Both the position numbers and the translations under genes were made by a program. Of a DNA stretch of 64,000 nucleotides, positions 33,451 to 45,332 are shown in pieces. The first letter of the stretch is position 1. The number at the start of each line of letters is the position of its first letter. The notes under the pieces are model-generated. The model saw only the letters and a list, made by a program, of their open reading frames with translations, searched no databases and had not been told where the DNA came from. Source of the DNA: Quercus robur (taxonomy: Eukaryota > Streptophyta > Magnoliopsida > Fagales > Fagaceae); the NCBI RefSeq assembly GCF_932294415.1, contig NC_065544.1, positions 37,256,310-37,320,309 on the forward strand. Reading direction: 5' to 3'.

Positions 33451-33990
33451 TAGAAGGTATATGTTGATGGGGTAGCAAACCACAGAGGATCTGGAGTGGG
33501 ATTAGTTATGATATCTCCTGAGAGGATTACAATTGAGATATCCTTGATATTGATCTTTTCGACCACAAACAATGAGGCTGAGTATGAAGCTCTGTTGGCC
33601 GAGATGACCATGGTTCAGAAGATGGATAGAAAAGCAGTGGAAATATTCTCTGATTCAAGACTGGTTGTAAGCCAAGTTTAAGGAGAGTTAGAAGCCAGAG
33701 ATCTCATAATGTAGGAGTACTTGTGCTAGGTTAAACATTTACAGTCAAGATTTGAATCTTTTAACTTATCACAAATCCCTAGAAGTAGAAATACACATTT
33801 TGACTCTCTTGTCACACTGGAAACCTCCTCGGCACAAAGTTTTCCTCGGGTGATTCTTGTGAAAGACTTGTATAGGCCTACTGAGGTAGGGAGCAATGTG
33901 GTTCACATTCATCAAATTAGGGTAAGACCGAGTTGGATGGATTCCATAGTATTGTTCCTTAAGGAGGATGTCCTACTTGAGGATAAGTCT
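33451..33990 (+). pseudogene. Gypsy 1 second (archaeal-type) RNase H
   Basis: After the RNase H tether comes a second RNase H domain: VYVDGVANHRGSGVG (first catalytic Asp in YVDG), then TTNNEAEYEALL (Glu) and EIFSDSRLVV (Asp), 33456-33680. The next stretch, through SQIPRSRNTHFDSLVTLE-like sequence, completes it after a stop. The paired RNase H arrangement is the hallmark of the Tat lineage. Stops interrupt it. Confidence 0.75.
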
Positions 33991-35165
33991 GCGGCTGAAA
34001 AGGTATGGAGGAAGGCTCCTCGGTTTTAGCTATCCAAGGACCAAAAGTTGTACAAGAGATCATTTTTTGGCCTATATCTGCTATGCATACACCCAGAAGC
34101 AGTTGAGCTTCTCCTAGAAGAGTTGCATGAAGGGATTTGTGGAAGTCACACAGGGGGAAGGTCTTTGTGTCATAAGGCCCTCACACAAGGCTATTGGTGG
34201 CCAAATATGCAGAAGGAAGCACAAGAATATGTGAAGAAGTGTGACCAGTGTTAAAGATTTGCACCAAATATTCATCAACTAGGAGGAGTCCTTAACCCAC
34301 TGTCTAGCCCTTGGCCTTTTACTCAATGGGGATTGGACATTGTAGGTCCTTTCCCTAAAGCGGCAGGGAATAAAAGATATTTGTTGGTCGGCACGAATGA
34401 CGTTACCAAGTGGGCTGAAATTGAACCTTTGGCAAATATCAGAGATGCGGATGCTAATAAATTTATTTGGAAGAATATTGTCACTCGGTTTGGAATCCCT
34501 TATACACTCATCTTGGACAGCGGATTGTAGTTTGATAGCAAGGCCTTCAGGAGTTATTGCTGTGATCTAGGCATAACAAATAGATATTCTACCCCGACAT
34601 ATCCACAAGAGAACGGGCAGGACGAAGTTGTTAATAAAGTCATAGTTAGCGGGCTTAAAAAGAGGCTGGACGACGCAAGGGAAAATGGGTGGAAGAACTG
34701 CCACACGTCCTTTGTACATACCGAACTATGCCCCGTAGATCCACAGGGGAGACGCCCTTTTCAATGACTTATGGTGCCGAGGCTGTTCTCTAGAAATTGG
34801 ATTCCCCACACTAAGAACAAGTTCTTTCACCCCAAGCAGCAATGATGGGCTATTGGAGAAGAGCTTGGACTTAATTGAAAAACGAAGAGAAAATGCCATG
34901 GTCCAATTGGCCAACTATTAACACAAGCTCAAATAAGGGTATGATGCCAATGTAAAGCAACGATCATTGACAGTTAGAGACTTGGTCTTAAGAAAGGTTT
35001 TAGGAACTGCAAAGAACCCAGCATGAGGAAAATTGGGACCCAACTGGGAAGGGCCATATCGTATCACATTGGTGACCAGAATAGGAGCATATTATCTTGA
35101 AGATCTAGAGGAAAACGCTATACCATGTCCCTAGAATGTAAATAACCTGAGAAGGTATTACTATT
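33991..35165 (+). pseudogene. Gypsy 1 integrase
   Basis: Integrase with the zinc-binding H-H-C-C module (LHEGICGSHTGG ... KKCDQC, about 34125-34254) and the catalytic core from 34333: LDIVGPFPKAAGNKRYLLV (first Asp), TLILDSG (second Asp, about 34515), and PQENGQDEVVNK (third residue Glu, about 34605-34640). The C-terminal part ([20 protein letters not shown], about 34990-35065) follows. No chromodomain is seen, as expected for Tat. TAG stops occur after the zinc module and behind LILDSGL, and a frameshift near 34690. Confidence 0.8.
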
Positions 35166-35230
35166 AATGAAAGTTTTTTTCACCATATTTGAGTTTTTTA
35201 TATTGTGTGTCATGTGTTCTACTATCTATC

Positions 35231-36200
35231 TAAGTATCAAACAGAACCTTGGTCATGCCTGAATTCTCGGACCACATATCTTAGGTAAATTGATATCTTG
35301 CAATCGTTTTTCTAAGTATTAAACAGAACCTTAGTCATGTTTGGTCCTCAGACTATATACCTTGGATAAATTAATACTTCCTGGTATCAATCTAAGTATC
35401 AAACAGAACTTTGGTCATGCCTGAATCCTCAGACCATATACCTTGGGTAAATTGATATCTTGTACTCATTTTTCTAAGTATTAAACAAAACCTTGGTCAT
35501 GCCTGATTCCTCGGATCACATACCTCAGGTAAATTAATACTTCCTGACATCAATCTAAGTATCAAATAGAACCTTGGTCATGCCTAAATCCTCAGACCAC
35601 ATACCTTGGGTAAATTGATATCTTGTAATCGTTTTTCTAAGTATTAAATAGAACCTTGGTCATGCTTGGTCCTCAGACCACATACCTCGGATAAATTAAT
35701 ACTTCTTGGCATCAATCTAAGTATCAAACAGAACTTTGGTCATGCCTGGATCCTCAGACCACATACTTTAGGTAAATTGAAATCTTGTAATCATTTTTCT
35801 AAGTATTAAATAGAACTTTGGTCATGTTTGGTTCTTCGGACCACATACCTCGGGTAAATTAATACTTCTTGACATCAATCTAAGTATCAAACAGAACCTT
35901 AGTTATGCTTGGATCCTCGGACCACATACCTTGGATAAATTGATATCTTATAATCATTTTTCTAAGCATTAAACATAACCTTGGTCATGCCTAGTCCTTG
36001 AACCACATACCTCGGGTAAATTAATACTTCCTGACATCAATCTAAGTACCAAACAGAACTTAGATCATGTCTGGCTCCTCAGACCACATACCTTGAGTAA
36101 ATCAATACTTCCTATTATTTTCCTGAGTATTATGCATGGTTCCTCAGACCACATATATTGGGTAAGTTCACATTTAATGTTATTTGTCTAAGTATTAAGT
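35231..36200 (+). repeat. ~81-bp tandem array (alternating as a ~162-bp dimer)
   Basis: About twelve units. Starts of TAAGTAT fall at 35231, 35313, 35393, 35475, 35556, 35638, 35718, 35800, 35881, 35963 and 36042, so spacing alternates about 82/80. Alternate units have different ends (TTGATATCTTG against TTAATACTTCCTG), giving a two-unit higher-order repeat. The array is non-coding and lies between integrase and the antisense ORF. Confidence 0.88.
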
Positions 36201-36756
36201 TAAACTGGCCATGCTAAATGGTAAATATCATTGTTATAATAGCAGGACCAAGTGAACACTCATTAGATTCATTTAAAGCATTTGAAAGTATGTGCATAAG
36301 CTAGTTTAAGCATTGAATATCACCCCTAGTTTCTTAGACTTACTAGGAATTGGGGAACCAAAAGGGATCTGGGATGAGTGGACGCTTTACCATCATGTAT
36401 GTCTTTAAAGTTCAAATTACACTTGATTGAGATTATGGATTTTATGTGCTTAATTTGTTTCGTTGTTAATCATGTAAGGTGCAATAATTGTACTGCCACT
36501 TATGCTAAATTATCAAATGGTACCATATCCCATCTTTAAATCAGTTAAGTATTGGATAATATAAAAATCATGTTAATATCACTGCAAACATCATAAGTAT
36601 GAAAGAAAAACTTATGATTACCATTAACTTAAGCCTTAGAAAAAGGCTGAGTTGATTACATAGGATCAAGTTGAACTACAAGTTCTGTGAGCCAAAAAAA
36701 AAAAAAAAAAACAAGAAGAAAGAAAAAGAAGAAGCAAATAAACAACAAAAAAGCAT
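36201..36756. other. Gypsy 1 spacer after the tandem array
   Basis: AT-rich, no ORF, A-rich tract at 36693-36735. Part of the element's long 3' region. Confidence 0.5.
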
Positions 36757-39325
36757 TCATGGCTTCATCTTTATTACAAGTTTTTCCTTGGAGGTCTTGA
36801 TGGGTTGAGTAGTTACTACTATTGAGGGTGCCGTATCTTTACCCTTGGGATCTTCCTTGGCAGGGATGGGAAAAGTTGCCAAAACCAATTCCATGTTTTG
36901 AGAACCCATCCCTTCCTTGGAAGAATCTTTGGGTATGTTTGAAGGTTTTGTGATCTCAGCAGAAACCTCCTTAGGGACTTCTTTTGCTTTGTCAGCTTGG
37001 TCGGCCTGCTCTACCACTTCTTCAAGGCTGTTGGATTGAGAAGGGTCCTTGGCAAGGCCTCCTCAATATGGCTTACAACAGTGGGGTCCGCATCATCTAG
37101 AGAGGCCGAAGAACCTAGCGCTCGGATTACGGGGGGGGGGGGGGGGTAGTACACATTTTTTGCTTTCCTCAGTGCCGAGGAGGCATCAACCCCTGCTCGG
37201 TTGAAAGCCTCACTCCACACTTAGGAGCAGTATGCTCTACACATCCCCGCGACCTTGGCCCGGAGGGATTCCTCGGTCTTGGCTACCCCCACGTCGTAGC
37301 CTTCTTGTTCGGCCTAGTCCTTGGCCTTCTCAGCATCTTCTAACTTTTTCTTTAGCAGTTTGATCTGATCCCGAGTAGTGGCAAGCTCGTCCTCGGTCAG
37401 GCGGAGTTGCTTGTGCTGAGTCTCCGCCTGCCTTTCAACACTTTCCACTGCTGCCTTGGCACTTTTCCAACCCCTTTCTGCCTCTATAAGCTTGGCATCT
37501 GTCTCTTTCAGCCTCTTATCGACCACCTCGAAGGCCTCAACAGCAGCTACTCTCCAACTCTCCTCATCCTTCATTTGTCGGTGGGAGATGTCCACCAACT
37601 TCTTGGCTCTAAAGGCTACTTGAACAACCTGCAAAGGAAACTTGGTGGTTAGTATAAAATAACAAATTATAAAAAAAAAAAAAAAAAAAGGGGGAGAAGA
37701 AAAAAGAAAAGCAATAAGGCTTACCATGGCAAGGTTTCTTTTTAAACTTAGAAACACTTCATGGTCCTCAGGTCGACCATGTCTTTGGGTAGTAATAGAG
37801 TTTGCTCTACAACATCTGCTACATGCCCGGCTTTACCTTTTTGGAAGTTCCTGATCGATGAGTTAGCAGGGAAAGGGGACCCATCTAGCACCAAAGGAGG
37901 GTTCCAGTTTGGAACCTTGGTACAAAGGTTTCATCCTTTATCTCCGGGTACCCCATCTGCTAGGACTTTGTCTGGCCAGTTTTGGCAACTTTGGCCCCTC
38001 TTTGAGGCTCTATCTCTTAGGGGAGGCCACCTTGGCCCTCTTCTGTCACCTCCTTCCCTTTTTGTTATCTTTTCCTTTTCTTGTCAGCTATCTCTTGTTG
38101 GGGGTCATGAGGAGTGGGAAAAGGGGGGAGTATAGTTTGAACGGCTACCTCTTGTGCCTTTCCCTTTACTTGGGACTCCATCACCTCTATGAGGCTAGAC
38201 CTCGGTTTACGTTGTATCCCCATGTCTTCTTGTGCTTAGCTCACTTGGACAGAAGGGGAATGGCTAGAGCCTTTGGCAGGGACTTTTGGAGATGGAAAGT
38301 GGTTGAAGACTTCAAAATTGTCTTCGAATTCGGAGATGTCAACTACCTCTTCCTCCTCATTAATGGCAAGCTGAAATGGTGTGGCCTCCTCCTCGACAGC
38401 TTGTTGAGATGACAACTCCGCCTTGGGTATATCCTCGGGAATAGGGTTAGTGGTTAGAACTCCTTCTGGGATGGGACCGGGAAGGAGAAAACCTAGAGTG
38501 ACGACGCTAATGCAGTGTAGACAGGGGTCCTTGGCTTTAATCACGCACTTTGGTGCTTGAAAACCAGACGAGATTGGCTTGTACCCTAAGATTAAGTGGG
38601 CCGTTCGCAGTTGGCCATCCTTGTGTACGAAAACCTTGGCCCGGAGTATTTTATCTAGGCTCTCTTTGTTGACCAAATTGAAGTTCGGCTCAGTTGCGTG
38701 TCTATCTGCAAAACCATCAAGAAGACAAAAAAAAAATTTCTCTTGTTAGAAGTAAAAATGGAACAAATAAAAGAAAAAGAAAAGAGAACTTTAAAATGAA
38801 CGCCCTAGACCTAGAAACCCCACCTAACTGCCCCTCTCTCATTGGGCAGGGAAGGCCATCGCACCATTCCCCTGACACGATTAGGAAATCCTTATTTAGG
38901 CCTTTGTTGGATTCAGGAAGGCATTGAATGAGCCTAACCTCGGGATACCTAGACTTTAAGTAATACCCTTGCCTCTTCAGATGGTGGAGGTTATAAACCC
39001 AGTTGACATCATGGTGGGTAAGCCCTAAACCCATTTTTTCGTTAAGGGCATCTACGCACCTTAAAATCCTAAATACATTTGGGACACATTGGGTGGGGGC
39101 TAACCTATAAGCCCTAAGGTAATCTCTGGTCACGGTGCCCATGGGAATTCTCATCCCACCCTCTATGAAAGCAATCATTGGGATCACTACCTCCCCCTCT
39201 CGCCTTTCTTCAAACCATTGCCCTTCCTTACAATATCTAATACCTATTCTTAGGGGGATCCTATATTGAGCTCTAAAGTTCTCTATCCCCTCCTCGAAGT
39301 CTACCAAACTTTCAAATCTACCCAT
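36757..39325 (-). pseudogene. Antisense spliced extra ORF of Gypsy 1 (three exons)
   Basis: Minus strand, opposite to gag-pol. Exon 1 runs 39325-38824 (MGRFESLVDFEEGI..., VPNVFRILRCVDAL, VSGEWCDGLPCP), ending at GTG donor sequence. Exon 2 starts at 38705 after TTTTGCAG (ATEPNFNLVNKESLDKIL, VFVHKDGQLRTAHLILGY, an acidic region, then KDMVDLRTMK) and ends at 37725 before GTAAG. Exon 3 starts at 37628 after TTTGCAG with a coiled coil (EAFEVVDKRLKETDAKLIEA..., to about 37320) and a Pro/Lys-rich tail ending IKMKP at 36757. Stops and a shift in exons 2 and 3, and a poly-G run at 37133-37146, break it. Extra ORFs in this place are known in Tat elements; the function is unknown. The exon model is inferred from splice motifs. 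Confidence 0.65.
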
Positions 39326-39868
39326 TTTTGGAAAGGTGGGAAGGGACTAAGAAGATTGAGAAAAGAAAATGGAGCCGTTGAGGAAAAGACAAAGAGAAAA
39401 GAAGAGTGTATAGAAAAATAAAGAGTAAAAGTTCAAGAAGACTTTCTGAAAGAATAAAAGTGTCCTCGGACAGGCCTTTGGTATTTGTAAGGGCTCGGGT
39501 GAGTTGGAAAAGTGTGCAGGTTCAAGGTATGTGCGCTAAAACGAAATGAATGCTAAAGTGAGATGAGAAGTTGATTTGAGAGGTATTTATATCAAGGAGG
39601 GAGTTAGAAGTGGGAAAATTCCCGCTCGTACCCAACAAAAACATTTGCCGTTGGATTTGCATCACATCGTAAAACGTGGGGAACAAGAAGCCGTAAGAAT
39701 TTAATGAAGGCGTGTCTTGAATGCCAAAGCACCAAGAGCGTGCCTTGGGTAGTTAAAAAGGCATCTTCATTGGTAGAGGTGGGATGTAGAGAGCACAGGG
39801 CAACTATAGTGACGTCAAAATCCTTCTTTCTTCCCAAGGAGCCAAAAAGTAGAATCTCGAGGGGCTAT
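39326..39868. other. Gypsy 1 region before 3' LTR, with polypurine tract
   Basis: No gene. Upstream sequence of the antisense ORF, so probably its promoter. The last bases before the LTR (TCTCGAGGGGCTAT, about 39855-39868) are the likely polypurine tract. Confidence 0.5.
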
Positions 39869-40683
39869 TGTAGGGGTATTAGGTCCAGGAACTCATTATT
39901 TATGTATATAATGGGCCTAAGGCCCAAGCCAAGGACTGGAAGGCATCCAAGAAGGGTAAACATTGTCAAGAGAGCCTATGTTAGCAAATGAAGAAGTCAA
40001 TTTTGATCATAACGGCCCAGGCCGTTGTGCTGAGGATGAATGCCTCCTCGGCTAACGAAGGCCGAGGTCTGTAGAGGTGGTCTACTGTCCGAGTGAACGT
40101 CCCAGGAACATTCTATTGATACGAATAAGCACTATGGGAACACAGGACAAGGAGGAGTTCTAAAATATCTATGGTGAAAGCTGCTACCACCGCATTGAAT
40201 GCTCTGCAGCTAACTTTCTAGCTGTATTAATGTGGAGAAAACCCCTAAACAGTGTTGCATTAGCTACCCCAACACATAGAGAGACTGAGAGGGTGTCCAA
40301 TAGGACAAGCACTCAAGTGGTGGCTTGGATGATCAACAAGTGAAGAGCCAAGATTGCCTAAGGAGAACTATATAATAGAAGAGACCCTCTATGGAGAAGG
40401 GATCGAAATCAAGAGAGAAACACTGTAGCAATCAGGAGCCAACTTTGTAATCAAACCTATAAGAAATATATAAGAGCTAACTTCCTCGGACTGTGCCGAG
40501 GATGATTTTCTTTGGGTTAATTCAATCTACTTTCCTGTTCTTGTTAATTGAGTTCATTTTATTTGTTATCCAACTCATTTTAACCTAGTTTTCCAATCCA
40601 TTCTCTACAAATTTATTATTTTGGCATTTTTGGGCCTAGGTCCATCCATCGACTAGGCTAAGAACTCAAATCTAGTCCTTACA
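39869..40683 (+). repeat. Gypsy 1 3' LTR
   Basis: 815 bp, TGTAGGGG...CCTTACA, partner of the LTR at 25101. Followed by AATAC, the target duplication. Confidence 0.88.
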
Positions 40684-42866
40684 AATACTTATTGAATAAT
40701 TTTAAAATTATACAAATCCTAATATTACTATCTAAAACAAAATAATATAAAGATAAGTAAAACGAATATACAAGTTTTATTTCTACCTAATATCAACATT
40801 TCAAAATGAAAAAAAAAAAAAAAAATACAAATGACTTATTGGATAACTCATTTGATAAAAAATAAAAACATATAAGAAATTTACAATCTTGAAAATTAAT
40901 TTTATAATCTATTATCAATTGTGGTTGACACTCTATTTTAATTTGAGATATACATTAAAGTTTGATTGCTTATTTATTTATACATGGTATCTTTTATGAA
41001 TATTATATCATTGTTAAACAACACACACTCTAGAAAATATCATAATTTATTTTAAAAAGTCGTTTATTTTGAACATTATTTTTTTAAAAAAAATAGGTCT
41101 AAGAATTCATAATTTATGCTAATTTGATACTTTGGCTTCACTATTTTCACACTTGTGAACTGTAACTAGATTATCTTAGCATGTACTTTGCTATTTGATA
41201 TCTAAAAATCTTTACTTATCACAGAATGCTCAACCATTTATCTTTCAATTAATTTACATACAGTTATGTAAATGTATCAATTGTTTCCTTAAAACTCACA
41301 ATAAACAATTAAACCAATCTTGTCTTAATTTTATTATTTTTTTACCAAAAAAAAAGTTTTAAAAATATGATTCGGGTTCAGGTCGGGTTGACCTGCAAAA
41401 AATATGGGTCGGGTCACAAGTTTTTGCTTCAAGTCAAAAAAATCGGGTCTAGGTTGGGTATTTTTGGGGTCAAGTCGGGTTGAATCAGAAAATTCTGACC
41501 CGTTTTGACATGTATAATTTTTGTGTTTGTACAATGAAGTGGCTTTGGTAATGAGGTTGTTAAGTCCAATAGGGAAACATTGGAAATTATCATAGGTGGT
41601 GGCTATAATCCTGTTCCCACTCTTGAATGCCCTCCTCCTCCTCCTCTTGAACCCATTTGCCCTCCACTGCCTCCTCCACCACCACCACCGCCCCCACCAC
41701 CTCCACTGCCTCCACCTAAACTTGACATTTACAAGCGATTAAACAAGGCATTCTCTGTACTTCAACGCTTCAAAAAAGAGAGTCAAGGATGACCCAAAAG
41801 GCTGTCCAAAAAGGGGAATGGCAACAATCTTAAGGTATGCAGCTACAAGGGCATCGCCTGTGCCCATATCCATCCGACAAACTTGTGGCAGTTGCTGGAA
41901 TAGACCTCAATGGGTGTGGGCTTAACGGTTATAATAATCAACTTCCACTCTCTGATTTCCTTGAGAAGTTAGAAGACTCAACATTCTTCCACGCAAACTC
42001 CAACAATTTCACCGGTGTCATCCCAAAAGATATATCCAAAATTCCGTACTTGTACGAGCTGGACCTTAGTAACAAGTTAACTGGTAGTTTCCCATGTGAA
42101 GTTCTTGCAGCCAAACAGTTGACATTCTTGGACCTCCGGTTTAACAATTTCCATGACAAGGTTCCACCTCAAGTGTTCAACTTAGACGTGGACGTACTGT
42201 TCATCAACAACAACTATTTTTACGATACTCTTTCCTAGTAATCTTGGCAACACGCCAGGCTTTTATCTCACTGTCGCCAATAACTTGTTCAACGGGCCAA
42301 TCCCACAAAGCATTGGCAATGCTAAAGACACTCTGCTTGAGGTGCTCTTCTTAGGCAACAGACTCGATGGGTGCTTGCCATATGAAATTGGGTTACTCAA
42401 AAATGCCACAGTTTTCGATGTGAGCTTCAACCAGTTGATGGGTCCAATACCACTCTCATTTCAGTACTGTTTGTTCAAAAAAGAGCTGCTTGTCTTGGCT
42501 CAAAACCAGTTCTATGGGGAGGTTCCTGAGGCTATTTGCAAGCTGCCTAATTTGTCTAACTTCTCCTTATCATACAACTACTTCACTCAGGTTGGTCCTA
42601 TATGCAGGAAATTGATCGACAAAAAGATACTTGATGTAAGGAAGAATTGCATTCTAGGCCTTTCTAATCAGAGATCAAAGGAAGAATGTGCTGCATTTTT
42701 CTCTAAGAACAAGTACCACGCTTGCCCCCATCCGCTGTCCTTGAAGAAAGTTCCACGTCTTACTAACCAGCATTATTCAGGTTCACTTGATGCCTCTGAT
42801 AACCAACCAATGGCTGTAGCTCCTTCACCAAGATCCTATAATACTCTTATACCGCAAAAGTTGTGA

Positions 42867-44446
42867 TTTAATTTCCTCATCTAAATTGACTTAATAAGGT
42901 TAAGTCATGAAGGGCGCGCCTTTGTATTATATTTGCATATGTTTGTTATTCTCTTTTAATATTTGTTTAGTTATGAATATTAAGCAATGGGCATCTTGAC
43001 TTGAGCAGATGCAAATTGACGTTAAGTAGTGTAGCACTGAATATATATCGTCGATCATAAATTGGATTCATCAGATTGTGTTCACGAGGTTGTTTCAATG
43101 CGTATTGCTTATTTCATCCTTTAATTGCTTATTGTCAAGTGCGTTCTGTGCACGTCAACATTGTACAACTACAGGTCTAAAAGCCATGCCATGGGTGCAT
43201 AATTCATACGGATAGGGTGTAAAACCCTCAGCTTGTCACAAACTAAGCCATTGAACTGGTACGTACAATTAATACCCATCTTCTCTCTCTCTTTGACCGG
43301 ACCAGCCAACCGTATGGCTATGGCCCAGTTTGGAATGAGTTACCTAAAGGGCTAAACCCGACCCGAAATTTTTACTAGTGGATACCAGACCTCGAAACCT
43401 GATTAGCGCCTCTACCCAATTCCTTCCCAAATTTCTGACACGTGGATTTCCACAGTTGGCCTGAACCATTTATTATTATTATTATCTTTTATTTATTAGA
43501 TTAAAATAATTTTTAGTTAAAAATGTGATTCTGCATCCAGGCTTTTCAAAACTAAAAACCAATTCTTCTTAGTTTTTTTTTTTTTTTTTTAATGGATTCT
43601 AAATCTTGTTTGCACTTGAGACACTCAAATGTTTAAAAGTTAGGCCATGCTATATATTATGAACACAAGGTAGAACCATGCTATATATTAAAAGTTAGGC
43701 CATGCCATGTTTAAAATGTCATTTTAATTAGAACCATAAACCATGCATATAGCTAATTGTAAAAATTTTTATGTATGTCAAAAAATCTAAGACCTACCCA
43801 TCACTAGAAAGCCACTAGAATCTAAAAAGTTCAAAAAATGACCAAAAATTTCAACAAACAGAACAGTATTAAGAACAACCGAATAATACCAACTACATAA
43901 TTCAATGATAGATATAATACAATAGAAGGACCAAAATAAAATGAAGGAAAATAATCTACCCTACATTCCCAAAAAAAAAAAACAAAGCCAAAGCTTTTGA
44001 AAATTATGCTAGAGTAGATGGAATGAAAATGTGAACAGAAAATCCATTTGCATAATTTGGGCTCCAAAAAGCAAATAAGGAGAGATTGGTGGGTCATACT
44101 ACACACTCTAACATAACAATTAAACTACTACTGAATGTCTTGAGTGAATGATTGTTTGGATTTTTTTTCTTCTCCTAGTAGGTGTATGGCCCGCTATTAT
44201 CATTTTCCAGGAAATCCTCCACCCAAAAAGGCTTCTTGGTGCACAATGAACCTATCAAATATTAAACATTTAAGCTTAAACATTTATATCAAACACTTCA
44301 AAGATACACGTAGCAATGACTTTTCTATTCTAAATACAAAAGGATATAGGTCCCAGCCTAAAGATGTGCACATATTAAAAATGAATTTTTACATATATCT
44401 TCAAATCAAATGGACTTCCGGTTCTCATAGTTAAAGACAAACTTAC
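42867..44446. other. 3' flank of LRR4
   Basis: Third, more diverged copy of the post-LRR block (compare 3190-4712). No gene. The short frame seen behind LRR1 and LRR3 is broken here. T run at 43570-43589. Confidence 0.5.
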
Positions 44447-44449
44447 ATG

Positions 44450-45332
44450 TTACATCATCCAACAACTGATTGTTGCTATAATAACCAATGTCAAGAGGAA
44501 CCTAAAACGAAAAAAAATAGATTAGGCATATTTTACATATTACAACAAGAGCATAAGGTTATGGAAAGTAGATACATGTAGGAAATTTTAGAAGGATAAA
44601 GATATATACAAGCTTAGATGTCCAAAATTCCATTTCTACTCAAACCACCATCAGCCAATGAAATCAGTATAAATGATGATCCATTAAAAACATCAAATCT
44701 TTACCAAGATTGAATAAGAAACTAAAACTGGCACACAATCAGCCAGTTTGCAAGCCCATTCCTTAATATCCAAAAGAACAAAACTAAAAAATTTGACATC
44801 TAAAGCCATTTCAGTGGTTTACAAAATCTTCATGGTCTTCATAATCATCAACAAAAGGGAACATTTTGAGAGGGGGGGGGGGGAATCTGAGAATATGGAT
44901 ATTAGATACATGTCCATTAGCCCGACTTTCCTTCTCTTCATGTTCTTCATGATCATCAAGAATGTTTTGAATTGTTGCAACTTTCGGCATAGGTAAAGAT
45001 CTGACAAACAAAATAAACCATATTAAATATGTAATAAATAATATAGTCATACAATTATGAATTAAACACCAAAAAAAAAAAAAAAAATCTTTAAGTTCAC
45101 TCCATAACCAATTTTGCACCAATGTTTGTAAGGTATCATGATGGAGATGGTTACAGTATGGACTCAACAGTCTCCTGCTAGTGCTAAAAGCGGATTTTAA
45201 GGCAATTGTTGTCACAATAATAGCCAAAATATCCTTCGCATCAGGATTACTTATTGTCATTGCTATTCCACCAACCTGAAACATCAAATCCTTTAGTTCT
45301 AAACACCACACTCTTATTAGTGTAATGATCAA
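44450..45332 (-). CDS. hATC gene fragment, copy C (open, partial)
   Basis: Minus strand, partial 3' end of a hAT-transposase-like gene, with no internal stop. From 45332 it reads LELKDLMFQVGGIAMTISNP, DAKDILAI, then KSAFSTSRRLLSPYCNHLHH and TLVQNWLW, a recognisable hATC dimerisation domain (family form ESAFSTGGR...LSP). The reading frame stays open through a probable intron (about 45103-45002; the 3' site reads TTTGTCAG) into KVATIQNILDDHEEHEEKES and the acidic PPPPLKMFPFVDDYEDHEDF, ending near 44811. A final small exon (about 44502-44450) encodes VPLDIGYYSNNQLLDD after TTTTAG. The N-terminal BED finger and catalytic core are absent here. It could be the tail of a domesticated transposase or of a decayed element; a full gene is not shown. 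Confidence 0.5.

Larger units (their letters stand above)
25101..40683 (+). mobile_element. Ty3/Gypsy retrotransposon 1 (Tat-like), 15.6 kb with insert
   Basis: Complete element with two LTRs (816 and 815 bp), TG...CA ends and a 5-bp target duplication ATTAC/AATAC (25096-25100, 40684-40688; one mismatch). Order: LTR, degraded tRNA-Asp-type primer site, gag, protease, RT, RNase H, second RNase H, integrase, tandem array, antisense ORF, polypurine tract, LTR. Without the 3617-bp insert it is about 12.0 kb. The dual RNase H, the long 3' region with tandem repeats and the extra ORF fit the Tat lineage of plant Gypsy elements. Stops and frameshifts show it is inactive. The LTRs differ at many sites (about one in ten over the first ~180 bp by eye), so the insertion is old. 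Confidence 0.9.
24833..41516. mobile_element. hAT-like element interrupting LRR4, itself split by Gypsy
   Basis: Left end TAGACATGGCAAAACGG and right end CCCGTTTTGACATGTATA are inverted repeats. The target duplication is ATTTTGT/ATTTTTGT (24826-24832 and 41517-41524; one T lost on the left). Removing 25101-40688 leaves about 1.10 kb collinear with the element in LRR2 at 9560-10647. Non-autonomous, no ORF. Confidence 0.82.
24776..42866 (+). pseudogene. LRR4: LRR/extensin-like pseudogene split by a 16.7-kb nest
   Basis: The 5' piece (24776-24832) encodes the start and signal peptide of the family; the 3' piece resumes at 41517 and ends with the family tail (PSPRSYNTLIPQKL) at 42866. The two halves are separated by a hAT-like element that contains a Gypsy element, at the same codon as in LRR2. 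The 3' piece has its own lesions: one T lost just after the signal peptide (GGCTTTGGTAATG), a shift near 41790-41830, two codons lost in an LRR (near 42075), and an extra T near 42230 that gives an early TAG. The last ~190 codons (42285-42866) remain open. The closest relative is LRR2 (KLDIYK.LNKAFSVLQRF). Not functional. Confidence 0.88.

Noticed and set aside
35231..36200. CRISPR-like array
   Set aside because: Units are contiguous with no unique spacers, in a plant retrotransposon.
37407..38412. Plus-strand frames across the Gypsy 1 antisense ORF
   Set aside because: Shadows of the minus-strand exons, which have splice sites and coherent domains.
24833..41516. The hAT in LRR2/LRR4 as an intron that could be spliced out
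   Set aside because: Both genes have several downstream frameshifts, and the ends show transposon inverted repeats and a target duplication, not splice sites.
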